Assembly: GCA_003647825.1 (NCBI GenBank)
Contig: QMNP01000010.1
Coordinates: forward strand, 1-14,584
From: Candidatus Cloacimonadota bacterium
GTDB lineage: Bacteria > Cloacimonadota > Cloacimonadia > Cloacimonadales > TCS61
DNA: 14,584 bases
Reading direction: 5' to 3'
Both the position numbers and the translations under genes were made by a program. Each line of letters begins with the position of its first letter. The first letter of the stretch is position 1. This document shows, in pieces, positions 5,418 through 14,033 of the stretch. The notes under the pieces are model-generated. The model ran no database searches, had not been told where the DNA came from, and was given only the letters and a program-made list of their open reading frames with translations.

Positions 5418-5782
5418 TTAATTTAGTTTTTCCAGTGCTGGAATTTTATCCTCAATCTCAACCGGCTTAATCAAAAATGCCAGCAGTTCTATCTTCAATG
5501 CTCTTGTTTTAACCTGCTCTTCAGAATATCCTGTCATAAAAATTATGGCTACTTTCTGTAATTTTAAAATTTCTTTTGCTGTTAAAAACCATCTAATGTG
5601 CCGTTTAGATTAACATCCAGAAGAAGAACGCTGATATCCATTTCTTTTACAGCATTTATGCAATCTTTGCCATTAGATTATATACCATTTACGATAATAC
5701 CTGCATGCTCCAATTCCGTTTTTAAACACTGGGCAATAATAGCTTCATCTTCTCCAATTAAAATTTTTAGATTTCCTGCCAT
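5418..5782 (-). pseudogene. Response regulator receiver domain, broken by a nonsense codon and a frameshift
   Basis: The ATG at 5782 follows the histidine kinase stop by 1 nt, so this was the kinase's co-translated partner. It reads MAGNLKILIGEDEAIIAQCL with the acidic pair of a receiver, then hits TAA at 5678-5680. The same frame resumes SNGKDCINAVKEMDISVLLLD-VNLNGTLDGF, including the phosphoacceptor Asp, and then stops. In another frame the rest is intact: TAKEILKLQKVAIIFMTGYS with the conserved Thr/Ser, then LLAFLIKPVEIEDKIPALEK with the conserved Lys, ending at TAA 5418-5420. The frameshift falls near 5583-5592. Intact, it would be a stand-alone CheY-like protein of about 120 aa with no output domain. 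As it stands the phosphorelay from the kinase lacks its local target. Confidence 0.82.
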
Positions 5783-5783
5783 A

Positions 5784-8717
5784 TTACACTCTCTTGGAAT
5801 TTATTGTATCGTTTAGCTTAATATGCCATTTTAATCCATTTTCGACTTTATATTCAACACTGCCTTGTAATTGATGTTCAATCAATGAATACATTGTCTG
5901 CAGTCCCATAGATTTTGTTTGTCTAAGATCGAGATTATCCGGTATCCCAACACCATTATCAGAAAGGTGAATATTGATCGTATTATCAGAATCAAGTTTC
6001 ATTTCTATGCAGATTTCACCCTTGGAGTTCTTGGGGAATGCATGTTTAAATACATTAGTTATCAATTCATTTAGAACCAGACCAAGCGGCATTACAGTAT
6101 CTATCAATACGAATATTTTTTGCATATCATATTTAAATGAGATGTACTTTGCCTGAAGGCTATAACCTCTAGTAATTAAATGAGTAAGGTCATGAATATA
6201 ATCACTCAGATCGATTCTGGATAGATCTTTTGCCTGATAGAGTTTTTGATGAACCAGGGACATGGTATTTATTTTACCGATAATTTCATTAAAAGAAGTT
6301 TGTAGAAATTCATTATCAGACCTTCTGGATTGTATTTTCAACATAGAAGAGATAACCTGCATGTTGTTTTTGGTGCGATGATACAATTCCTGTAAAAGAG
6401 TTTTCTTTTCTTCTAAATCTCTTTTTACCTGATCTTCTGCTTTTATTCGCTCAATTATTTGTGATCTTAACTTTTTCGTTGTTTTAGTCAAATCATTCAA
6501 AATCACTAAATTGGCAATTCTCTGTTTTTCACTTTTTTCAAATTGCTTTTTCAATTGTATTGTGGTATCTTGCAATTCTTTTTCTCTTATTTTACGATCT
6601 GTAATATCCTCAGCCATTTTTATGTAATTTATTATTTTTCCATCTTTGTTTGTGATAGGAGAAATGGAAGCAGCTTCCCAAAATAGATCTCCATTCTTCT
6701 TTTTATTATGAAACTCTCCGCGCCATATTTCACCGGAACTTATAGTTTTCCAAAGCTCTTTATAAATTTCTTTCGGTAATTCACCGGATTTCAGTATTCT
6801 GGGATTTAATCCAATTACTTCTTCAACCGAATAACCTGTAAGCTCAGTAAATTTAGGATTTACATATTCCAGCTTTCCTCCAATATCAGTAATGGCGATC
6901 ACAGAAGGACTTTGCTGTACTGCAATGGAAAGTTTCCTGACTTCTGCATCTACTTTTTTTTGTTCAGTTATATCAAGTAAGGCAACTAGGCATCTGCTGT
7001 AATCCAGGTTACCTTTCTCATCTTTGTGAATTTTTAATTTTAAGAAAATCTGTTTTGTTTCAGCGTTCTTAGTTATAATTTCTGTTTCTGATTCATATTC
7101 GCTTTTCCCCTCTGCCAATCCAACCAATTCGTCTTTGAATTTTTCTAAAGTTGTTTCGATAAATGTATTTGAAATATTTTCTATTATTTCATTTTTAGAA
7201 TCAACATTGTTCAAAATAAGTGCTTGTTTATTAACATTTAAAATTTTAATTTTATGTGAACAAAGTTCTACTTCAGATGGATTCTCATCAAAATATTTTC
7301 GGAAATCCTTTATCCCCTCATCCTTTAGCTGATTTATATATGTAATAAGAGAAGTGTAATCTTCTTCAAATAATGGTACAGGTGAATATTCAAAAAGTTG
7401 TTGAAAGCGCTTTTGACTTTCTTTTAATGATTCTTCAATTTGCTTTCGTTCGTGAATCTCTGCATTAAGTTTGTCTATTGAAGTTGTAGAATTTTTAAGG
7501 TTCTCTGCCATTTTGTTGAATGATGCAGCTAGAAGTCCGATCTCATCTTTTCTTTTAATTGTAACCTTAGAGTTGAAATCACCCGCAGCTATGTGATCTG
7601 TCTGCTCGATCAAATTTCTTATCGGGTTAGCTGCTCTTTTGCCAATAAATAATGAAATAAAGGCTAAAACAATTGAAAGAAATAATCCAATGATAAATAA
7701 TCTTGCTAAAGTGGCATGAATCGGTTTTATTAAAATAGAGATAGGACGATAAGACAATATTTCCCATGACTCTCCGGTATTTCCTTTTATATGGTCAATA
7801 GATTCAAAGCTACCTCCAAAACCATATCCCTCAATACCGGATGTTATCCTAATTTCAGATATACCGACCATCATTTTATTTTGTTTTTCTAAGCAAATAT
7901 AAGAATTTTTATCTGAAGAATGGAGTTTCTCAAGAATTTCCGAAGAGATTCTTTTACTTAAAGGTTCAACACCTTCTTCATAAATAACAAGACCATCGCT
8001 ACGGATCAGTTTTAATTTTCCCAGATGTTCATTTTGAGATTTTAATATCATTTCACTTATCGAACCTAAAATATTAAGGTTTGCTTTTAAAATGCCAATG
8101 ATCTCATTCCCGCTTTTAATAGGGACAACTACTCCCAGTACATATCCACCGACGCTTATATCATATCCTCTATCATCAAAGAATACAGCACCCTCTCCAT
8201 CGTTAAATGCTCCTTTCCACCAGTATTTATGCCCATGTGCAAAAGTAGTGAGCTTGGCAGTAGAGGCAACAAGAGAGCCATATTTATTGGTCAGAAATAT
8301 TTCTCCGTATTCGCCTTCCAAATTATTCTGCTGATTCACCAGATATTTTGAAACCGGGTTATTTGTATATTTTAATATAAATGGATCATTCTGATCTTCA
8401 ATAGTCTGCCATTTATCGTCTCGTGATTGAATTTCTGTCTTTCTTTTCTGTTCAGATAATAAGCTATAGTAATTATTACTTTCGTTCAAAGCAGCTATCA
8501 AAGTAGGACTTACTGCAATTGTCTTTATAGTATTTACCTTCTGCAGAATAATTTGATTTATTCTTTTTGAGTACTCATCAACGATAAATTCTGTATGGTG
8601 AAGTTCATTAGTTAGAGTTTGAGAATAACTATATTTATAAACTATTACCATAGCAATTGTAAGAATTAACAAACCGGTCAGAAATATTTTAAGCGATTGA
8701 TTTTGAGCAAAATTCAT
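5784..8717 (-). CDS. Membrane sensor histidine kinase: Cache-like sensor, HAMP, two PAS, HisKA_2, HATPase
   Basis: A 977-aa inner-membrane kinase. TM1 is at about 11-28 and TM2 at about 338-358. Residues about 36-335 are the periplasmic part, with a Cache-like pattern (GEIFLTNKYGSLVASTAK, YWWKGAF, GYVLGVVVPIKS, IIGILKANLN). HAMP is at about 359-411. A divergent PAS region covers about 430-565 (ending CLVALLDITEQK) and a canonical PAS/PAC about 572-700 (QQSPSVIAITDIGGKLEYVN to AEDITDRK). A coiled coil leads into HisKA_2 with phosphoacceptor His780 (LLQELYHRTKNNMQVISSML). The ATPase domain has NELITN (Asn883), DNGVGIPD (from Asp920) and MGLQ (from 937). Ligand and target are unknown. GGGAG (8724-8728) is 6 nt before the ATG. 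The adjoining receiver gene is dead, so the kinase probably acts through another regulator or is itself drifting. Confidence 0.9.
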   Translation of the reverse strand: MNFAQNQSLKIFLTGLLILTIAMVIVYKYSYSQTLTNELHHTEFIVDEYSKRINQIILQKVNTIKTIAVSPTLIAALNESNNYYSLLSEQKRKTEIQSRDDKWQTIEDQNDPFILKYTNNPVSKYLVNQQNNLEGEYGEIFLTNKYGSLVASTAKLTTFAHGHKYWWKGAFNDGEGAVFFDDRGYDISVGGYVLGVVVPIKSGNEIIGILKANLNILGSISEMILKSQNEHLGKLKLIRSDGLVIYEEGVEPLSKRISSEILEKLHSSDKNSYICLEKQNKMMVGISEIRITSGIEGYGFGGSFESIDHIKGNTGESWEILSYRPISILIKPIHATLARLFIIGLFLSIVLAFISLFIGKRAANPIRNLIEQTDHIAAGDFNSKVTIKRKDEIGLLAASFNKMAENLKNSTTSIDKLNAEIHERKQIEESLKESQKRFQQLFEYSPVPLFEEDYTSLITYINQLKDEGIKDFRKYFDENPSEVELCSHKIKILNVNKQALILNNVDSKNEIIENISNTFIETTLEKFKDELVGLAEGKSEYESETEIITKNAETKQIFLKLKIHKDEKGNLDYSRCLVALLDITEQKKVDAEVRKLSIAVQQSPSVIAITDIGGKLEYVNPKFTELTGYSVEEVIGLNPRILKSGELPKEIYKELWKTISSGEIWRGEFHNKKKNGDLFWEAASISPITNKDGKIINYIKMAEDITDRKIREKELQDTTIQLKKQFEKSEKQRIANLVILNDLTKTTKKLRSQIIERIKAEDQVKRDLEEKKTLLQELYHRTKNNMQVISSMLKIQSRRSDNEFLQTSFNEIIGKINTMSLVHQKLYQAKDLSRIDLSDYIHDLTHLITRGYSLQAKYISFKYDMQKIFVLIDTVMPLGLVLNELITNVFKHAFPKNSKGEICIEMKLDSDNTINIHLSDNGVGIPDNLDLRQTKSMGLQTMYSLIEHQLQGSVEYKVENGLKWHIKLNDTINSKRV

Positions 8718-8734
8718 TAGCTTCTCCCACTATT

Positions 8735-8916
8735 TTATGCAATCCTTAAGTCAAGTTTCGCTTACCAGCAATCCTTAAGTCAAGTTTCGCTTCGCTCCTC
8801 TTAACTCAAGTCTTGTAGAACTTGACTTAGCAGCAAAGCGTTGAGTTAAGAACGATAACCCAGCATACCAGCAATCCTTAGTCAAGTTTCGCTTCGCTCC
8901 CCTTAACTCAAGTCTT
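8735..8916. repeat. Second repeat family, left cluster (three copies plus an inverted partial copy)
   Basis: The unit begins GCAATCCTTAAGTCAAG, continues TTTCGCTTCGCTCC, and in complete copies ends CTTAACTCAAGTCTTG. Copies begin near 8739 (cut short after TTTCGCTTA), 8768 (complete) and 8871 (one base missing in CCTTAGTCAAG). Between them, AACTTGACTTAG (8819-8830) and TTGAGTTAAG (8841-8850) are inverted pieces of the same unit, so units 2 and 2' form a BIME-like hairpin. The last copy supplies the stop codon and final residues of the second transposase. Confidence 0.85.
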
Positions 8917-9477
8917 GCTATACAAATATTCTTTAATTTCAATTTCATCAAAATTTTCAACATATTTTTTATAATTCATAGGATCTTCAAAATAATTAAC
9001 TAATACCTCATTATCAAACAATTTGCTATTACGTGATCCTAACCACTCGTGATAATTGGAAAATTCCCATTCACATGGAAGATTAACAAGACCAGCTTTC
9101 ACTGGATTTCGATGTATATAAGGGCATATATCCAACAAATATTTGTCATTATTAATTTTCTTATGCTGCAATTTGTTAGCAAAAACTTTTCCTTTACGTT
9201 TATATTTTGCGTTGAAATGTAATGTATAGGAAATAAGAAATCGATTAAAAATATCATATATTGGTCTATCACTTTTTTGTTTTATGCAGAAATGAAAATG
9301 GTTTGGCATTAAACAATAAGCATAAACAGCTATTTCGTCAGAAGAGAAATTGTCTGTGAGTTTTTGAAGAAAATAAAAATAATCATGTCTATCATAAAAT
9401 AAATCAATCTCAGCAACTGAGTGATTGTAGATATGAAAGACCGCATCTCTAACAAATTCTTCCTTTTTACATCTCAT
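8908..9477 (-). CDS. REP-associated transposase of a second type (Y1_Tnp/RAYT)
   Basis: A 189-aa HUH nuclease, distinct in sequence from the RAYT at 3.1-3.6 kb. It has FHIYNHSVAEIDLFYDRHDY (14-33), the HUH motif CLMPNHFHFCIKQ with His60 and His62, and the probable nucleophile Tyr120 in CPYIHRNPVKAGLV, followed by CEWEFSNYHEWLGSR. This YIHxNPxKAGL form is the other common RAYT subgroup. The ATG at 9477 has AGGAA (9483-9487) about 5 nt upstream. The frame is open for a further 51 codons upstream only because the flanking repeats happen to lack stops there (repeated KLDLRIAGKGSEA); those codons are repeat DNA, not protein sequence. Repeats flank it on both sides, as expected if it moves or maintains them. 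The last three codons and stop come from a repeat unit. Confidence 0.87.
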   Translation of the reverse strand: MRCKKEEFVRDAVFHIYNHSVAEIDLFYDRHDYFYFLQKLTDNFSSDEIAVYAYCLMPNHFHFCIKQKSDRPIYDIFNRFLISYTLHFNAKYKRKGKVFANKLQHKKINNDKYLLDICPYIHRNPVKAGLVNLPCEWEFSNYHEWLGSRNSKLFDNEVLVNYFEDPMNYKKYVENFDEIEIKEYLYSKT

Positions 9478-9487
9478 TTTTCTTCCT

Positions 9488-9738
9488 GTAATCCTTAAGT
9501 CAAGTTTCGCTTCGCTCCCCTTACCAGCAATCCTTAAGTCAAGTTTCGCTTCGCTCCCCTTACCAGCAATCCTTAAGTCAAGTCTGCTGCGCATTCTTAA
9601 CTCAAGTCTTGAAGGACTTAAGGACTTCACAGCACTGCAATCCTTAAGTCAAGTCATGTATTATGTAACCCAGCACACAATGCAATCCTTAAGTCAAGTC
9701 TGCTGCGCATTCTTAACTCAAGTCTTGTATTATGTAAC
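9488..9738. repeat. Second repeat family, right cluster (five copies) with a duplicated gene end
   Basis: AATCCTTAAGTCAAG starts copies near 9490, 9529, 9568, 9638 and 9683. Two variants of the middle occur: TTTCGCTTCGCTCCCCTTA (first two copies) and TCTGCTGCGCATTCTTAA (third and fifth), the latter followed by CTCAAGTCTTG; the fourth is cut short. TGTATTATGTAAC occurs at 9657-9669 and 9726-9738 (69 bp apart, within a 21-bp match with one mismatch). The right copy is the 3' end and stop region of the neighbouring PAS gene, so a tandem duplication has copied that gene end into the array. Confidence 0.85.
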
Positions 9739-11904
9739 AATGTCATACTTCTTTTTCTTACCCATTTTTTCAAGCATTTCATTAACCTCTTTACGCAGAT
9801 CGTTAATTACTAGTTCTCTATCTACAGCGGCATCATTGAAAATTTCAAGTTCCCTCATTCTCTGTTTAATTTCTTCTTCTATTTTCTTAGATTCAGTAAT
9901 ATCTCTAAATTCAACTACTCGAACTTCTTTTCCTTTATATGGAATTTGTCTAGCTTCTAATCTTAATGGGTATTTCTCACCATTTTTTCGTATTCCAATT
10001 GCTTCATAAGGTTCTTCATAACCGGCTAAAATATTTTCCATAACAATTTCACGTGATTCTTCGGCAATAAGCAGCAAGCCATCCATTCCGACCAGTTCAT
10101 CAACAGTATAACCAGTTATTTCTGCAAGACCTTTATTGCAATCTAAGATCAATCCCTTATCATGTATTGTGATTCCTCCAAAGGAAGCGTTGTGAAGTGC
10201 TTTAAACCGTGCTTCACTTTCTCGCAGAGCATTCTCTGTTTTTTTACGCTCAGTGATATCGTATGCTATAATTAATACTGCAGTAATATTATTATTACTA
10301 TCAATTATCGGATTTCCATAGACTTCCAGAATGCGATATTCACCAGAAAGATTTTTTACATTTAGCTCATAATGATGTACATTATTTTTCCCAGTTATGA
10401 AATCATGTTGTCTTTGCTTCATGGCATCCATATCTTCCCTGGAATGTATAAATTCAGCAATGCTTTGGCCAATTACTTCTTCTTTGGTAATATTCATATA
10501 TTCTAAAGCAAAATTGTTTGCATAAGTTATTTTTCCATCAAGATCGTGAGTAATGATAATATGCTTAGCATTTTCCGTTATAACTCGATACTTTTCTTCG
10601 CTGGTTTTAATTTGTTCTACTACCAGCTTACGTTCAGTGATGTCATTAAAGACAGCAACAAAATATTCTGGTTCATCATTCTTATTTTTAATAAGAGAAC
10701 AGATCAAATCTGCCGGAAATTTTGTTCCATCTTTAATTCTTACGATCATCTCACCCTGCCAGTGTCCGGAAGATAAAAGCTGTGGAATTGTTTCTTCCTT
10801 AAGAATCTTCATGCCTTCTTCAGCTGTAAAATCAAACATAGAGCTGCCTATAACTTCACTTTCTATAAAACCACTTATATCAAGATATGCTTGATTCACA
10901 TATACTACAGATCCATCAATTGTTGTTAGTACAACTAATTGACATGTGGTTTCAACTATCTTAGAAAGTTTAGTAATCTCCTCTTCGGCTTGCTTTAGCT
11001 TGGTGATATCCTGCTCAAGCTCTTGAGTTCTATGTTTTACCTGGTTTTTTAAGAATATTATAAAAATCCAGAAAATTATTACAAATGTTAATATGATCGC
11101 TATTGTTATTTTTATCCAAAGAGGAAAAACTGTGATTTTTTCCTGTTCTCCCAGATATTTCTCCATCGAATTATAATAAATGGAGTTCGTATCCTTTTTT
11201 AACTTAATGATTTGTTGATCAATTTTATCAATAAGATGCGGTGTAAGTTCAGAATCTCTGGTGAAAGCAAATTGCATTCGTGCCGGCTGGAATATAATAG
11301 AGGTTCTTTCAACCCGATAATCTTGTTCATGCTTATCACCAAAATCTTTATTAGTAATTCCTGCATATATTATTTTTTTATCCAGAGCTTCGAAAACTTT
11401 GATGTAATCATCCATTTCAATGATCTTACAGTTTATATTAAATTTATCGACTATATCTTTTAATCCTTCCGGTCCTTCGATATTAAAACTTCCTTTCAAC
11501 CCTGCTATCTTTTTTCCATTGAGATCAAGTATAGATTGTAACTCAGTTCCTTCTTGCGTGTATAATCTTGTCCAGCTCAAAAGTAGGATTTCATTTGAAA
11601 ATGCAAATCTTTTTTGTCTTGCTGGTGTTAAACCAACATCAACCATTATATCGATTTCTTTATTTTCCAATCTCTGCAAGCATTGATCCCAAGTACCATG
11701 TACCCATTCGATTTCCCAGTTTTCCCGCTTTGCAATTTCCTTTGTAATGTCTGCCCAGAACCCGCTTATTTCACCATTATCATCAGTAAAAATCTTGGGA
11801 GAATTTTCATAAGTACCGATCTTCAAATGTAATTTTTCTTTTGCTGATAAAGAAAAAACACAGAGGACAATCAAAAAAACTGTAAAAACAATTCTTGTTT
11901 TCAT
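9730..11904 (-). CDS. Kinase-less sensor: periplasmic SBP_bac_3-like domain, TM helix, three PAS domains, conserved tail
   Basis: A 724-aa protein. A signal peptide (1-21, cleavage near SLSA-KEK) precedes a solute-binding domain of SBP_bac_3 type at 25-250 (LKIGTYENSPKIFTDDNGEI, SGFWADITKEIAKRENW, LENKEIDIMVDVGLTPARQK). A TM helix at about 261-285 and a short coiled coil follow. Three cytoplasmic PAS domains at about 313-425, 435-553 and 563-673 each end in the PAC signature (FNDITERK, AYDITERKK, FRDITESKK). The last 45 residues (MRELEIFNDAAVDRELVIND and on) contain no kinase, GGDEF or methyl-accepting domain. A small ligand such as an amino acid would presumably be sensed outside; the output is unknown. 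The motif of the last 40 residues recurs in the 471-aa PAS protein nearby. AAGGAA (11911-11916) is 6 nt before the ATG. The stop lies beside a repeat array. Confidence 0.87.
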   Translation of the reverse strand: MKTRIVFTVFLIVLCVFSLSAKEKLHLKIGTYENSPKIFTDDNGEISGFWADITKEIAKRENWEIEWVHGTWDQCLQRLENKEIDIMVDVGLTPARQKRFAFSNEILLLSWTRLYTQEGTELQSILDLNGKKIAGLKGSFNIEGPEGLKDIVDKFNINCKIIEMDDYIKVFEALDKKIIYAGITNKDFGDKHEQDYRVERTSIIFQPARMQFAFTRDSELTPHLIDKIDQQIIKLKKDTNSIYYNSMEKYLGEQEKITVFPLWIKITIAIILTFVIIFWIFIIFLKNQVKHRTQELEQDITKLKQAEEEITKLSKIVETTCQLVVLTTIDGSVVYVNQAYLDISGFIESEVIGSSMFDFTAEEGMKILKEETIPQLLSSGHWQGEMIVRIKDGTKFPADLICSLIKNKNDEPEYFVAVFNDITERKLVVEQIKTSEEKYRVITENAKHIIITHDLDGKITYANNFALEYMNITKEEVIGQSIAEFIHSREDMDAMKQRQHDFITGKNNVHHYELNVKNLSGEYRILEVYGNPIIDSNNNITAVLIIAYDITERKKTENALRESEARFKALHNASFGGITIHDKGLILDCNKGLAEITGYTVDELVGMDGLLLIAEESREIVMENILAGYEEPYEAIGIRKNGEKYPLRLEARQIPYKGKEVRVVEFRDITESKKIEEEIKQRMRELEIFNDAAVDRELVINDLRKEVNEMLEKMGKKKKYDIVT

Positions 11905-11945
11905 AATATTTTCCTTCTCATCTTAAAAAATTTAGCCAAAATAAA

Positions 11946-11974
11946 AGTATAAAATGAAAAACGTCTTTCTTTAA
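11946..11974 (-). promoter_or_regulatory. Candidate promoter of the SBP-PAS sensor gene
   Basis: On the minus strand TTAAAG (11974-11969) and TATACT (11951-11946) are 17 nt apart, some 40 nt before the ATG. The -10 is close to consensus; the -35 is poor. This is a candidate only. Confidence 0.28.
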
Positions 11975-12048
11975 ACCTTTAAATATACCTTCCCATTTAT
12001 CGATTTTATTAAGCGTTAAAACTATTTTTAAAAGTTTCATCTTTTTTC

Positions 12049-12269
12049 AGGGAATAGGCTTTCCCGTCGTTTCCTCTATTTAATCATAATCCCAGATATT
12101 AATAAAAGCGGGATTAGCCTTGATAATATTGCCATTGATATCTAAGATACAGTTTCCAGAGAGATAAGATCTTTATATTTCATTTTGATAGTTCAAAAAT
12201 TGATTGATTATTAGTTCCATTTTCTTCTTTCTCCAGAAAAATCATTAATCGCTCTCTCTCTGATAAACG
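12049..12269 (-). pseudogene. Relic of a PAS-domain gene
   Basis: On the minus strand the frame through 12157 reads GNCILDINGNIIKANPAFIN then IWDYD, a stop, and IEETTGKPIP, the classic start of a PAS domain (xILDxxGxIxxxNPAFxxI..Y...E..GKP). In another frame just upstream (about 12269 to 12187) RLSERERLMIFLEKEENGTN and FELSK looks like a linker. Stops and a frame change interrupt both parts, and the rest of any sensor gene is gone. It lies in the 713-bp gap between the two kinase-less PAS genes and is probably the remains of a third gene of this type. Confidence 0.5.
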
Positions 12270-12617
12270 AATAAATAATTATTAAAATAAAAGTAAAGAT
12301 TTTTATTATGTAAATTAATGTATGCTATTGATCTACATTTATCAATCGATTTCTAAATATGGGAAATATCTGGAAAATACTGGTTTATTGAGTTTTTCAA
12401 TAGGGTAGAGGTGTGAATTTTAAACATTGGATATTCTAAAAAACCTGGAACCGAATATTTTCCATTTTGGATGAAATCTATTTGAAAAACGATCATGCAA
12501 GCTTCCTGCTATTCTGCAAAACGAATTAATTCAAAAACATTTTAGCTTCACATCCAATGATATGACCAGGAAATAATAAGCTGCTTATTTCTATAATAAA
12601 TAGAGGTTATGTTTCAA
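12270..12617. other. Intergenic stretch with one copy of a diverged 80-bp element
   Basis: AT-rich sequence without a convincing gene. At 12400-12480 it holds a sequence clearly related (about three quarters identical by eye) to 14296-14372, beginning ATAGGGTAGA in both. The remainder shows nothing I can name. No clear terminator hairpin with a T-run follows the minus-strand gene that ends at 12618. Confidence 0.5.
12400..12480. repeat. Diverged element, copy 1
   Basis: It pairs with 14296-14372. Shared blocks in order: ATAGGGTAGA, GTGTG, AAACA, GGAT, AAAAACCT, GAATATT, CCATTT, GAAA. On the minus strand one frame reads NGKYSVPGFLEYPMFKIHTS then TLL and stays open to a TAG near 12356. It lies about 500 bp upstream of the SBP-PAS gene. 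Confidence 0.6.
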
Positions 12618-14033
12618 TTAATCTGTAGAAATTACTACATATTTAGGTTCTTCACCCAATTTCTCCAGTAACTCATTAACCTCTTTTCTAGTATCATTCA
12701 GAGTAAGTTCTCTACCAACCATAATATCATTCATCATTTGTAGTTGTTTCACTTTTGCTTTCTGATTTTCTTCTTCCTGTTTGCGTTCGGTGATGTCAAT
12801 GGAGACACCCAGTATCGCACGTTTTTTTGTCATTGATGTTTTAAAAGGAATTTTGGTTGTTTCCAGAAACCTGATATTTCCTTTTGAATCAGTAATTTGT
12901 TCTTCTGGTATGTATTTCTGTTTACCAGTATTTATTACTTCCAAATCATCCTTAAAGAATTTCTTTGCATTTTTCTTATCAGGAGTAATGTCCATATCAG
13001 ATTTGCCAATAAATTCCTTAGTGGTTATGCCATAAGCATCAGTAACAGCTTTATATAAAAGAACATCTTTGCCATCTTCATCTTTAACATAAATAAAATG
13101 GGGAACAAGGTCGATTATTTGACGAAGATTAGATTCACTATCTTTTAATGCTTCTTCTGCAAGAACAAGTTGTGTAACATCCTGACTGAAAAGTGCATAG
13201 CCTGTCATTTTTCCTTTTTCATCTAACATTTTTGTTACACGAGAAGATAGTACTCGTCTTTCGTTATTTACTTCCTGATTTACAAAGTAGTTATATTCAC
13301 CCGTTTCTTCTACGATTATTAAAGCTTTTTCCAGTCGCTCTGGTTCAACGTTTTCCATTATATGCATTTCATGAACTGTCTTTCCAATTACTTCCTTTGC
13401 AGAATAACCAAAGAAGTTTTTTGCAATATCATTATATGAAGTTATTCTAAAATCAAGATCGGTTGTAGCTATTGCTACATTGCTGGCTCTGTTAATTATA
13501 TTATCAAGAAGTATGGTCTTTTTTAAAAGCTCTTCTTCTGTTTTTTTCTGTTCTGTAATATCTGTGCTTACAACAAGGACACCCGTAACTTCGTTTTCTG
13601 CATTACGAATTGGCTGAGCTGATCGTATTACATTAATTTTGCGTCCATTCTTATGCACAAAACAACCCTCTAAAGAAAGTGACTTTCCACAAAGCAGTTT
13701 TTGGAAATTCTGTTTAAAAGTTTTTGCAGTATCTTCATCTACAAATTTTATTATGTGTTTACCTACTATCTCATCAACTTCATAACCTATCATTTTTGCT
13801 GTGTTTATACTGCAATCAATTATCTTGCCTTTTGCATCTATTACCTCACCACCATTCGGTAATAAGTTAAATAACTGTTTGTAATGTGCTAAGCTTGATT
13901 TAAGCGTTTCATTTGTTTTTATTTCATTTTCTAATTGCTGTTTTTGCTTTTCGGAAAATTCTAATAGTAATTGAATTTGTTCCTTTTCATCTGCTTTTTT
14001 TAGTTGTGTCAGTAATTCTTTAATTTGTTTCAT
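12618..14033 (-). CDS. Soluble three-PAS protein without kinase domain, with conserved tail
   Basis: A 471-aa cytoplasmic protein. Residues 1-50 are a charged coiled coil (MKQIKELLTQLKKADEKEQI). PAS domains lie at about 52-160 (LFNLLPNGGEVIDAKGKIID to VSTDITEQKK), 175-288 (ASNVAIATTDLDFRITSYN to FSQDVTQ) and 302-418 (LRQIIDLVPHFIYVKDEDGK to SIDITERKQ). The tail (QLQMMNDIMVGRELTLNDTR then KEVNELLEKLGEEPKY) has no catalytic domain and matches the tail of the SBP-PAS protein. The start is the ATG at 14033 because GGAG lies 5 nt upstream; the TTG six codons earlier has none. Sensed cofactor or ligand and partner are unknown. It may dock on a separate kinase or a response regulator through the tail; this is inference. 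Confidence 0.82.
   Translation of the reverse strand: MKQIKELLTQLKKADEKEQIQLLLEFSEKQKQQLENEIKTNETLKSSLAHYKQLFNLLPNGGEVIDAKGKIIDCSINTAKMIGYEVDEIVGKHIIKFVDEDTAKTFKQNFQKLLCGKSLSLEGCFVHKNGRKINVIRSAQPIRNAENEVTGVLVVSTDITEQKKTEEELLKKTILLDNIINRASNVAIATTDLDFRITSYNDIAKNFFGYSAKEVIGKTVHEMHIMENVEPERLEKALIIVEETGEYNYFVNQEVNNERRVLSSRVTKMLDEKGKMTGYALFSQDVTQLVLAEEALKDSESNLRQIIDLVPHFIYVKDEDGKDVLLYKAVTDAYGITTKEFIGKSDMDITPDKKNAKKFFKDDLEVINTGKQKYIPEEQITDSKGNIRFLETTKIPFKTSMTKKRAILGVSIDITERKQEEENQKAKVKQLQMMNDIMVGRELTLNDTRKEVNELLEKLGEEPKYVVISTD

Noticed and set aside
7135..8334. Plus-strand open frames opposite the histidine kinase
   Set aside because: They lack ribosome binding sites and protein-like composition and mirror the codon pattern of the long minus-strand gene.
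9478..9630. N-terminal extension of the second transposase with repeated KLDLRIAGKGSEA
   Set aside because: It is the translation of the flanking DNA repeats; the ATG at 9477 has its own AGGAA and begins the family-like sequence.
8735..9738. CRISPR array
   Set aside because: Repeat units vary in length, are partly inverted, have no unique spacers of constant size and flank a transposase gene; no cas genes are present.
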